From Sceloporus undulatus (lineage: Eukaryota > Chordata > Lepidosauria > Squamata > Phrynosomatidae): a stretch of 64,000 nt of DNA. Below are positions 20,431-32,500 of this stretch, one piece after another; position 1 is the first letter of the stretch; each line of letters opens with the position of its first letter. The stretch covers positions 21,949,431 to 22,013,430 of the forward strand of contig NC_056528.1 of NCBI RefSeq assembly GCF_019175285.1, read 5' to 3'. A model generated the notes under the pieces. It was not told the origin of the DNA. It worked only from the letters and a program-made list of their open reading frames with translations, and ran no database searches. The position numbers and the translations under genes were made by a program.

Positions 20431-23365
20431 GCCTTGGGAGAGAGAAATCTGAACCTTGGAAGCACCTGAAGGTAAGTCCAAAAGGAGAGCGAAGGCCACA
20501 GTGCAGGGATGGCGGTAGGACAGTTGGCAGCCCACAAATGCTTTCCTGGACCCCTGGCAGGTGAATTCTGTCTCATCTTTGCTGCCCAACGAGGCAAACC
20601 ATTCAATGGGAACCAGCAAAACAGTGTCATAACACAAACAGGAAACCACACAACACTTGGACAAATCGAGTTCGATTGTCACTTTAATCTTGGCGACCGA
20701 CACATGCACCATAAACAGGATGATCATTAAAGGGTGGGTTCTTTAATCACACAGTTGTTCCTTTCCTTTAATATAAAAAGTAACAGGCTTTGATATTGTT
20801 GTTCCTCTTGTTGTTGTGAACAGGTGCTGCTATCAGGATCATGGTAGCCATAAACCTATGGTGTCAGGCTGGGGAGGCTGCAAGTTAGCACAATGGCAAA
20901 GTCAAGAGATTTTAGGGACACTTAAAAGAGGACTGTTACACTCATTCCACAGATCTCCAGAACCAAACTTAATTCAAATTTCTTCCTCTCACTCATCCCC
21001 ATCTCCACCTCTGGTTCTGCAACTCCCAGTTCATGCCCACCTCTTCGGACTAACCAAGAAAACACTACAATAAATAGCACAGAAAAATAAATAGCACAGC
21101 CGTGCTGGGATAATTCTGGAAACACAGGGGCTCTGGGATGATTTCTGACTCCCAGCTGTGAATTCTTCTTCAAGTCTTACGGCTTGAAGAAGACAAAGGC
21201 CCTATACAGTCAGGTCAAAATAAAGCTGCTTCAGGTCACTTTGGAGGTACAGTATGCTGTTTAAATGATGCATGCTTCCTAAGAGTCCACAGACCATGCT
21301 AAAGCCATGGTCCAGTCCTAAAGACTGGAGTGCAGCTTTGGTGCAGCTTCTGGCCTCTTAGGAAGCATGCATCATTTAAACAGCATACCTCCAAAGTGAC
21401 CCGAAGCAGATTTATTTTGGCCTGTCTGTATGGGGCCAAAGCTTCTGGGACTATATGGACTATTGGTTTCACAACTGTGGGAATTCAAACATGGCAGGGA
21501 CACATGGTCTCCTTTTTGGAGATGACTATCAGAGGACAGAGGGGGAAGGAAGGGGAGTAGAAAGAAAACTATGAATTAAGAAGAAATTCAAGCAGTGGCA
21601 GCACAGCAACATAACATTTTGGAGAAAAAAGGTACCAGCAGGCTCCCCCACAATAAATGACAAATGGGATAGATGGGGCCAACCCAACTTGCCACCAATG
21701 CACCATTTAGCAATGCAGCTTAGGACTGCAGGTTCAGGTCAGGAAGACTGGGGCAGCATAATTAGTATTGCACTTGGCCACACTTAGATCCCCACATCGG
21801 ATCCTACAGGCAACCTGCAGCTCAAGACCTATGGCAGCTTATATTCCCAGCATGATGGCATGCTGAGACGAGAAAGTTGCCAAGCTTTCACAATCAGCTA
21901 TATGACAAGGGCGTTTTTATGATGGAAGTTTCCAGCAGGAGATGTTGTGGCAATGTTTACCAGCAGTGACATTCTGGGAAAAGGCTTTTACATTAACTCC
22001 CAAAGGGTTTGGGAGAAGATGCACACAGATGACCTCTTTTCTTCTTTCTTCTCTTCCTTTTGCACTGCAAATCCCAAACATTCCAGTTTGGAAGTACTTC
22101 CACCAGAGAGGCAGTCAGTCTCAGGAGGCAGATTTCCAGTGCCATGAATGGCAGGGGAATGGGAGATGGGCAGAGCTGACCTGCTGGTGGGTGGGATGGT
22201 GGAAGTGAGGCACAATTCACTAGGACATTGTCTTGCATATGCTGCAAGAGAACAAATAGGGGAGTTGATCAAGACTCGCTGCAGTAAGGCTTATGGAGGG
22301 TTCATGAGAAATGGGGAGGGCAGCTTGGATTATCTCTCCACCTTAGGCTCAAAATATAGCTATTTGACCTACAACTTATGTCCTAACTCAAATTTGGCTC
22401 TGACAACATCTTCGTAGAGTAGAGGATTCTTTGTCCCCCTATACAGATTGCTTTGCATTTTAAAGTTTCCTCTTAAAAAAACATTGGCAATTCATGCATG
22501 CATCAAATCAAAAAGAAACTGACGGCACCTAGAGATTCATATTTACAGATGGTCTTGTTTTCTACATATTTACTGTGTTACAGCTAGTACCATGACTAAA
22601 TTATAAGGCCTGCACCCCACGGCAAGGGAGAAGGGATGGCACAGAACCTCCAGTGATTCCAGATTCCCAAGTTCATGAGGAGAGAGACCCCCAGTTGAGT
22701 TAGAGGAGGAGATCTGAGGGGGACCCCTATGCTGTCAGGAGGATCATTCCTTTTCCATCCTGGAGATGTGGAATCATACATCCCTGTAAACACAAACTCT
22801 GCGAGGAAGAACATAACATCCTCCTTCTCTCCCTCCAGTGTTCTCATGTGGAGAAATAATTTAAGATGACTCTCCTGGGGGGTGTAACAGGGAAGCATCC
22901 CTGACAACCACCCCATGTTCGCCTTCTGCACAGAAGCATATGCGGCTTGATGTGAGATACAGCCTCTCTGCTCTTCTCTCCTCCTCATGTAGTGTGCAGA
23001 AACAGAGGCAAAGGACCTCTCTTCTCTTTCTTTTCACGCATATAAAAACTCAAATTTGGCAAAGTGGAAACATGCTGGCACTGATCCCGCAATTTCCAGT
23101 GCTCTCTCATTCTGGACTGAAAAGCTAATCTATGGCACTGATTCGCAGCAGAAGGAGAGCAGAACACTTTGGCAGTTCTCTCCCACAGCTTGATGGGAAG
23201 GACAGCACATGCCAATGGCCACAGCCTCACCACCAAGACAGCCCACAGTCTGGATCTGGCTGGGGAGGGGGGGCATGGCCCAGTCACAGGTCCGAGTCTG
23301 CTAACCGCTGTCCGTGCGAATGCCCAGCAATCCTTTCTACACCCGCAGCCCTCATGCTCCTCCCC
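20431..23365 (-). other. RAPGEF1: RAPGEF1 3' untranslated region (approximate)
   Basis: Inferred from the stop at 23366 and the AATAAA at 20430-20425. Apart from the MITE at 21198-21437 I see no other element. The end is uncertain. Confidence 0.45.
21198..21437. repeat. 240-bp palindromic MITE
   Basis: The arms GGCCCTATACAGTCAGGTCA... and ...GGCCTGTCTGTATGGGGCC are inverted repeats about 85 bp long, including CTGTTTAAATGATGCATGC on both sides. The centre contains TCCAGTCCTAAAGACTGGA. Same family as 27159-27351. Confidence 0.85.
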
Positions 23366-23516
23366 CTAGGTTTTCTCTTCTCTGTCTGTCTTTCGTCTCG
23401 TTATGTTTCGAGGTTTAATTTTGAGTGAGAGTTCCCATAAAGCCTCCTCGGCCAGATGGTCGCTGAAATCGTTGAAGAAGGAGATGATGTCGTCGTTCCG
23501 TTTGATGTCATAATGC
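23366..23516 (-). CDS. RAPGEF1: RAPGEF1 last coding exon
   Basis: Acceptor CTATTGCAG. Encodes [20 protein letters not shown] then [20 protein letters not shown] and RKTDREEKT, then TAG. Matches the C3G C-terminus. Confidence 0.96.
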
Positions 23517-26500
23517 CTGCAATAGTCAGAGAGAGTAAACAGAGAGCATGGTTGATAATGAGTAGCACCTTTATTATGAGAATCTCCCCTCCCCCTCAAG
23601 AACTGAGGAGTGGGGGGGGGGCACTGAGAATCATTTGTGCTGTACTGGGACACTTGAGTCACTAGAGCCACAGGCAGAGCTCTGTGCTAAAAAAATATTA
23701 CCTTTATTAAAATTATACAATAAATAAAACAATAAATATGGAATGGCTTGCTTTAATGTTGCTATAATCTTTATTTGGCAGCGAGCATGTATTACCTCCT
23801 ATCAAAATTAAAACTGCTTGGCATTTCATCTCCCCGCAGGCCTCCCTGAACCTACATCAACTCCTGTGCATGCTCCCACGTAGATGGTGATAAGACTTCA
23901 GCCTACGCTTGTAACAATGCTCACAAGATTGTGCATGGAGCTAGTGCAGGTAACAGCTTGACTCCTCAGCAAGTGCTGCCAGATCCCACAAAGGATGCTT
24001 TTCAGCTCTGCCCCGTGTTCATCCTCTTGAACACAGCAGAGGAGAACCATTGGACTAGATACCCTCTTCTACCAAACAAGCTTTGTGGAAAAAATGAAAT
24101 CTTTTCCTCTTCCTAATTCCACATTTGCTGCCCCAATAGAAATATGGCATATGCTAAGCCCAATCTATTTTGCTACTTTATGTTGCTCATTTGTTTCATT
24201 GATTGAGTAGATTTTCAAATATGACCTTTCAGGTTTTACGTTTTCACAAGGCGGGTTACGAAGACAGTAACTATATACAGCATAATTCCAAATTCTAAGG
24301 GCACAGGGAGCTTGCCCATAATGAACCAGACCACTGGAACATCTCACCCACCATGGTTTAGATAGACAAGGGAAGCAGCCTTCCAGATTTCAGGTAGGAG
24401 TCCTTCCCAAGGAGTGAACCTATCACTTCTGCATGCAAAGCATGTGCTCTGCCATTGAACTACAGCATCTCCTAAAATCCACAAGCAGTTTCTTGGGCCA
24501 TCTCTCAGGAGTAATGTAGTTGTATCTTCCTAAATGATACAAGGGGTTGGACTAGCTGGCCCTTGTGGTCTCTCCCAATTCTGGATTTTCATTCTTTGTT
24601 GTATGGAATGAACAGCTGAACCTACTTACACTTGCTGGAAACACCTCATACTGTCCAGAATGTTGAACTGTTGCCAGCGCTTGGAAAAGTTGACTTTGCC
24701 ATCAATGTAGTCTGGATTCCCCAGGTGCACGAAGGTCAGATCTTGTAATATAAGACCTCTGCAGAGAGAGAAAAAGACAGAAAAAACCTGTTAGTTATGT
24801 CTTGAAATGACAGCCAGGTAGGAAGGCAGTTGATCACAAGGCTGGATGTGAGTGAGCCATGTGATGTAACTGCAAAAAAGGCAAATGTGATTTTAGGCTG
24901 CATAAGAAAAAGGAGCTCTGGTTCATTTGACACTAACCAGACCTCATCTAGAATACTTTATGCAGTTCTGAGCCTTATATTTAATTAATGAGCTCAACAA
25001 CAAAGAGCAGCCAGAACATATAAATTCTACCAGTAAGATCTGCAACAAAATGTTGCAGCCTAGAATGCTTCTGTATTCTGGGATATTCAGTAGGCGTCCA
25101 CAATACTCTCAATATCTTCTCTCACAGGGTGTTCTGTCTCCTCACACAGCAGTCACCCATGCTTCCCAGCCATTCAACATGCTCACTGCCCCTTAATTTG
25201 ATGATTCTGTGATCTGACCAACAGTACCAGAATTTTCCTCTGAACCCTACTACAGATGTTAATCAAGTCTCATTCTTTGTTGCCCCTAAGATGGCAGGAC
25301 TAGTTCTAAAAACTTACATGAGGACATGTTTGGGTTGAATACTAGAAGAAACGTCTTGATAGCAGGAGCAGTTTGACAATGAATTATCTCTCTCTGTGTA
25401 TGTGCTTTCTTAACTAGAGGCCTTCCAGTAAGTTTGGCACTGATCTACACCGAGTAGAGGGCTTGTACTAGATGGCTGAAAGATTACAGCTTTGTGGCTG
25501 TAAAGCTGTTTGTGAAACCCCAGAAAGTGGGAAGTTACTCACAGGTAAGGTATACAAGGTGGATCCACCTCAGCAAGAGCAGCTCGGTAGGCCCGGAAGG
25601 AGGAAGAGCTGTCAATCAGAGTGCAGTACTCGGCGAGGCCCTGGAGGGACACAAGAAGTAGTACATGGTGTGAGTTGTCTGGGATCCTCTCCAAATGTAG
25701 TCGGTTCTCAGGGATTCCTAGGTCTAAGAAGAGGATGAGAATCCACCTAACATAGAACATGCCACTTAAAAATTTCACCTTCACTCAGTTTCCAGAAGAG
25801 AGAAAATGCGAGAGTGCTGGAGTCTCCTTCTTTGGAGATTTTTAAGCAGAAGCTGGATGGCCATCTGTTGAGGTGCTCTGATTGTGTTCCTGCATGTCAG
25901 GATGGGGTTGAACTTGACGGCCCTTGAGGTTTCTTCCAACTTGATGTTGGAACACTTCCAATTCTATTTTATATGGGGGAGTAAGTTGAGAATGGCTTTC
26001 TTTACTGTTCTGGGGATAGCTGTGGCTTCAGCTTGTTCTTTGCACTGGAGTTGAACATTTGGAAAGACACAGTAAAAATGTCTCACAGCAGACCAATTCA
26101 GAAAGCTCACCTCTGAGGTTTGCTTCTGCCACTCAAGGCGACGGATAGGCGCCGAGTCCAGTGCAGAGAGAATGGCCAAGTAGGAGTTGAAGTTGTTGAG
26201 CTTCCGTAAGTGCTGCAGAGAAAAGAAGAGGAGGGTTTTCTTGATAGCATCCTAGGGAGGAAAGCAACGCCTGGGCCAAAATGGCCCTGTTGGTGAACTT
26301 CTGATGAAGGGACCCTACATTCAGTTGCTGGGACCACAGATGTGGGAGGTAGAGAAGGCCCTGCTGTAGCAGACTAGCCAGCCTCAGAGTCCCCAGTGCT
26401 CAGAGTTGCCTTCAGTGTCGCCTAGCAATTGCCAGTGTTCGCAGCACTTACCTTCATGATCTTGATAAACTTGAGGAGTAACCTTTCTCGATCTTGTGCT

Positions 26501-29500
26501 TTCTCCTGCTGCATAATGATGGAGCGGACCCTGTAAGGTTGGAGGGAAAACAAAGCACAGAAGTCAGGATCCAATGTCCCAGAGGGTTTCCAAGATGGCT
26601 GTCTAGAGTGAGAAGCTGCAACTGTGGACAAGCCTGCTCTGGTTACCTTCACTAAAATTAACAGCTGTTCCCTTGTAGAGGTCTACTGGACTGGGTAGAC
26701 TTTGATTAAAAAACTGATATCCAAGAGAAAGGCTCATGATTACAAATTCATTGTACAGGGAATATAAACATTACTGTGATTTTATCTGAGGGTATCCAAC
26801 ATTATTTATTTATCCATAGTTTTTCATCATTTTTCTTTGTACTGAAATCCTCCAGGTGGTGTATAATTTGCAGCAACTTCACTGTAATGGATTCTTTTAT
26901 TCAGCTGGGACATTAGAAGGCAGAAGCTGCCCCAAAATGTACAGCACTCCTCCATCTTGCAAAACATATCCAGTCTTGTAGCAAGAATGCATTTTGTGCT
27001 CACTACCTGCCCACAGCAACAGCCAACAGAAGCTGGCTTCTGCCAAGTCAGATTCTTAGACCATTTACCTCAGTTATGTTTACACTGACCAGTATCAGCT
27101 CTTGGGACATGTGGGAGATATCCAGGAGACACTGCAAACTGAATCTGGACCTTTTGCAGGGCCTGTGAAACAGTTTTCAATGATGCATGAGTCCTAAGAG
27201 TCCAGAGGTCGCACCAAAGCCACGCTCCAGCCCTAAGGACTGGAAGGTGGCTTTGGTGCAGCTTCTGGACTCTTAGGATGCATGTATCATTGAAACACCA
27301 TACCTCCACTGTGACTCGAAGCAGCTTTATTTTGGCTGTCTGTAACAGGCCACTATTTTTGTGCAGAGTCTCCTAGATTGCAACACTATGGACTGGGAGC
27401 ATCTTGTAGGTTAAACTGCTTCAGGTGTCTTATCAGCAGAAGAGACAAATAAAAATACTTTAAATTACAGAAACATAGAATCTCAAGAGTTGGAAGGAAC
27501 CACAAGGGCCATTTAGCCCAGCATCCTGCCAGGCAGAAATACAAAAATGAATACAAATGCAGTTGGCTTTCTCTATCCAGCATGGTCTCTCTTACCAGTA
27601 GGACATGTTATTAAAGTGCTCAGTGAACTGGGTCAAATTGGGGCTTTTTTCTTCATTCTGCTCTTTTGCCCACAGTAAGACTTCAGGGATCTGAAAGGGA
27701 AAAAGGCAAGATAAGGAGACATGTAGGTGTTGGCAGCTCCTTTGGCTACTAAAATACAGTAAGGAAGATGCACCTGCACACTTGTGTTTAAATCTAGAGT
27801 TTAAATCTAGTTGTCATAGCTGTACAGTTAATATGTAGGCAAAAGATTTGGACTTCAGTATAGTGTAGGTAAAGGTAATCCCTTGATATCAATGTCTAGT
27901 CATAGCTGACTCTAAAGGGCGATGCTCATCTTTGTTACTAGTGACAGGAGCTCGCCCCATCATGCAGCAGTCTTGCCTCAAACTGCCAGCCTTCCGATTG
28001 TCAGAATTGGCATCTTAACCACTAAGCCACCACATCCCCTTTTCAATATAGTGTAGGTTTCACAGAAGTTAAACTGCTGTTTTATAGCTTCATTTGAAGT
28101 AAAGAAGAAAACAGAAGATGCAAAGAGACCCTACCCCAATCATGTGTCAGCTCATCATGGCACAGAAGTTAAAATGAATCCCAAAGGCTGTGTCAGCAGA
28201 GCTCAAGAGCTCTGACTGGTTCTACCAAACTCTGCCACGATCTGAGCACTGCCTAAGAGGTGGTTTGCATCTTCGTCATCTAGAGATCAGCTGAGACAAG
28301 TACAAAGAGGCCTAGCACCATAACAACTATAAATAGAAGTGTGGTCTGAAATTGTTGTTAAAGCTTTTGTTGATTAATTGGGGAAGAGACCAATTTTAAA
28401 TAGTGATGCTGCAAGTATACTTGTTCAATGTGAAGTTGAAGGCTTTCATGGCCGGCATCCATAGTTTTTTGTGGGTTTTTCGGGCTATGTGGCCATGTTC
28501 TAGCACATCAGGAAGAAATTCTGCTAGAACATGGCCACATAGCCCGAAAACCCCACAAAAAACTATACTTGTTCACTTCTGTGGCTATTTTGACACTAGA
28601 AATTAATGTAGAAAAATATTACCATGTATTCTAACAACTTTTGTATATTAAATTTTATATCATCTCACATTCGCTTGAAAATTTCTTAGACTTCTATTAA
28701 CATTGTGGGAACACATGTTTTTACGAATCAATTAATTAAATTGGTGCTATCAAAACCCCTAGTTTGAAAATAATTTCTGCTCTGCATTTGTTAGGTAGCC
28801 TCACACAAAAATAGATAGACACATAAATACACAAACGAACAAAAATCCTTATTCCTCACGTGCACACAAACTGTTCTCCTGTGGCATATAGTTTAGGAAT
28901 TTCTGGCCCTGAAACGTTCGGTCAAAAGGGACACATCTTTGCCATGCATACCTCAATCTTATAAAACAACTCTGCATCCAGGAGAGTCAGCTGCTCAGCT
29001 ATCTCATGGCTGTGGAAATCATGGAGAGTACCTGGCCTGGAAAACAGAAAGAAAGATGTTGCCTTTTACTGTGGGAACAGACAAAACAAAAATAGTAACA
29101 GAATCCTAGAGTTGGAAGAGACCCCAAGGGCCATCCAGCCCAACCCCCTGCCATGCAGGAACTCTCAATCAAAACATCCCCGACAGATGGCCATCCAGCC
29201 TCTGTTTAAAGACCTCTAAGGAAGGAGACTCCACTACACTCTGAGAGTGTTCCACTGTTGAACAGCCCTTACTGTCAGGAAATTCCTCCTAATGTTGAGG
29301 TGGAATCTTTTTTCCTGTAGTTTGCATTGTTCCAGGTCCTACTCTCCAGAGCAGCAGAAAACAAGCTTGCTCCCTCCTCTATATGACATCCCTTCAAATA
29401 TTTAAACATGGTCCAAACCCCAGGTCTGGTGTGGATAGACTGGGGCACTGGACACTAACATTATGTCAAAATAAGTCCCATACTGCTCTGGTTCCTTCAG

Positions 29501-32500
29501 AGACTTCCAATGCAGGGCCTGGCACCATATTCTAACCTCAGAGCACATGATCCTGGGTGGCCCAGTGGACCATCAGTATGAACAGCTGCCCAGCCCCACA
29601 ATGGAGGGCCTTGCAGAGGAGATCTACCCTACTGATTACTACAATTGGAGACTGTAAACTGCTCTTTGGTTCTCAAAGAGGGCAAAGGGGGGAGCATTAA
29701 CGATTCCAGAGGGAAAATAAGCAGAGCAAGAACAGTCTGATTTCAACATCACATCAAAAGAGTTTCTAGATTAAAGGCAGAGCACAGGGTTGCATCCCAA
29801 ATTTCTTTTAACATTTTATCACTACACTTCATACAGCTGAATGCTTTCCTTTGAAACAAAATGTTCTCTAGAGCTCAGTGGTCTAGAAACATAAAGTTAT
29901 AATGCAAGTATTTAGATTCAATATAAATCAGTGTGCTTCAATTAACTGCAATGCACTGCAGCCATGAATTTCAGTCTGCCTATGGCGTATTTGCCAACCC
30001 CCCCCTCCCCATTTCCAGTCATGCTTAGAAAGTCTCAATCACCCAGCAAGAGTCATTCAGTTTGCAAAGGCTAACTGTGCATATATACTGGGAATCCTTG
30101 GTTCAAGGTTAGGTTTTTTCCCCTCTTCCATTCCCCTTACCTGGCTGCTACCCAGCGGGCTGCAAGAGGTTTGATGGAGTTAGTATATCGCAGAATCCTC
30201 TTCTGGTCCACCTTGTCAAGGATGTTTTTGCGCAAGACTCGGGCAAGGCTGAGCTCTCCATTGCAAACTAAACGGAACACGAGGTCCATGAGGAGCCTGA
30301 GGATCTCTTCGGTCAACTCTACCAAACTAAGAAACAAAGCAGGAAAAATCCAGATGAAGCCACAACAATGAGTCAGAAATTCAATCTCAGAGTATTTCAG
30401 TCAGTAACTAGGGATGGTGGGTTCAGATCTCACAGCAAGCCAAGATTCCCCAGTTAGTGGAAGCTGGTTAAATGCTCCAGCTCACAGCAGGCACTGCTGA
30501 AGAAACTGAAAAGGACAGGTTGCTTACCTGTAACTGTAGTTCTTTGAGTGGTCATCTGTGAATTCACACAAACCTGCCCATCCTCCCCTCATATTGTCTC
30601 ATGCTCTTGCACATGTTCCCTCACTATGCTGCTATCTAGTGTCCAATTAGAAACCGAAGCATTTTTGTACATACTTTCCCTAAAATGCACATTTTTACTT
30701 GAATAACATCTTTGTTTAGCAAAAGGTGGCTCACTGGCTGGTTTCTACCAACAAACTGGAGAAAGTCAGCACACACACTCTTATGGTCAGCTCACATTCT
30801 TCTGGCTATGCTGACAAGAGGAATCTAGGCACTGAACTCTAAAAAAAACCCTAATATTTCTGAGCTCTGGTCACTATGATAGAGCTGACTAGTCAAAGTG
30901 TGCTTTTTTCTTTTAAAATCATATTTATGTACTGTTAATATAATAGCAGTGTGTAGTAGGGTGTTATACTAGGATTCTGGAGACCACAGTTCAAATCCCT
31001 TCCTGACCATAGAAATTGAATGGATAACATTGTGCAAGTCACAGTCTCTTAGCCTCAGAGGAAGGCAATGGCAACTCCCTCTGAACAAACCCCATGATAG
31101 GTTTGCCTTTGGGGCACTGTCATTTGGATGCAACCTGACGGCACACAACAATATAACACACAACACCTAAGGGTGTTTCTCTGTCACCACTGTTTATTGC
31201 CATTTTATGTTCCAAATTAAGGCAACACTGTTTCTTGAGCCTTTAATTAATGGCATCCATTTTGACTTCTTATGGCTTTCAAGTTTTGGTCTTGCCTTCT
31301 GTTTTATTGCTGTACTGTTCATTTCCGTAATTTTTTTTCATATGCTGCCATGCAGTCTCTCTCAAAACAGAAAAGCAGGGAACAGCTTTTTATCAATAAA
31401 TGAAGAAAAGATCATACCTCCTACTGCCTTTACAAGGGGAGAAAGCCTCTCTTCCTTATGCAATCTTACCCCATGTGGCCATGATTTGTATGCACAAGAG
31501 GAACAGGACACAGTTTCTTTTGGTGGGGGACCCACTTTCTAGGCTAATCCAGTGTAACCATGAGTGCTTTGTAATCAGATATCTTCAAGAGAGCACCTGA
31601 CTAAACTAAGACAAGCCAGGCAGGAAAGCTCACTCACCAAAGCTCATCCACTACTCTGACCAGGACAAAGAAAGTATTCTTGCTGACCCGCTTCTTGAAG
31701 GTGTCTGGACAGTGGCAAAACTTCTCATATGTTGAAGGCAAGTTAAAGAATTCACATTATGTAGCTGTGTTTCAAACACTAAACTAAAGAAGCACACGTT
31801 CCCCAGGCATCATCTCTCAGTTCTGAACTCAGATGGACAGACACATGGAAGAATATTCAAAGAAACTGCAGGACAGGCTGACATCTCAAAATGCAGGCTG
31901 CAGGTGAGGTCTCTCTCTCTCTACTTGACACCCACTTTCTGCATTTGGTGAAACCCCTACAATGAACATCTGACAGCATACATAGGGCCACCAGTGGCCT
32001 TTGGTGGAGCCCAGGCCAAATTGGGCTGTTCTTAAAAGTGGAGTTTGAGCAAACCTTACAGTGGCTAGTCCACCCTTCCAGTTACCCTTAACTACCTCAA
32101 GGCCATCTGAGCCCAGTTAAATCTGCCTGTCACTGCAGATCAACAGGGAGCTTTCTTTGTTGGGACACCTTTTTTCTGAATCCCCATCCTACAGACGTTT
32201 GCCTGTTAACACCACATACTGTCATGCGATATACCAAAACAAGCCCACCCTATTTCTGACAATTAACAACATGGACATTTCAAGATCCCTCCACACTTAG
32301 AATTTGTGAGCTGGGCAGCCATTCTATAAGAAAATGTAAAAAAATTAATAATAATTAAAAGTAATAATTAAAAAAAGAAGAAGTCTGGGTCATTCCACCT
32401 CACTTTTTTGAGTAGTTCCTGCCTTCTGAGTGAGATGAAGAAAATGTTGCTGTTGGCATGGCTATCTGGGCAGATGGGAGAAGGGATTTACAGTCTCTAA

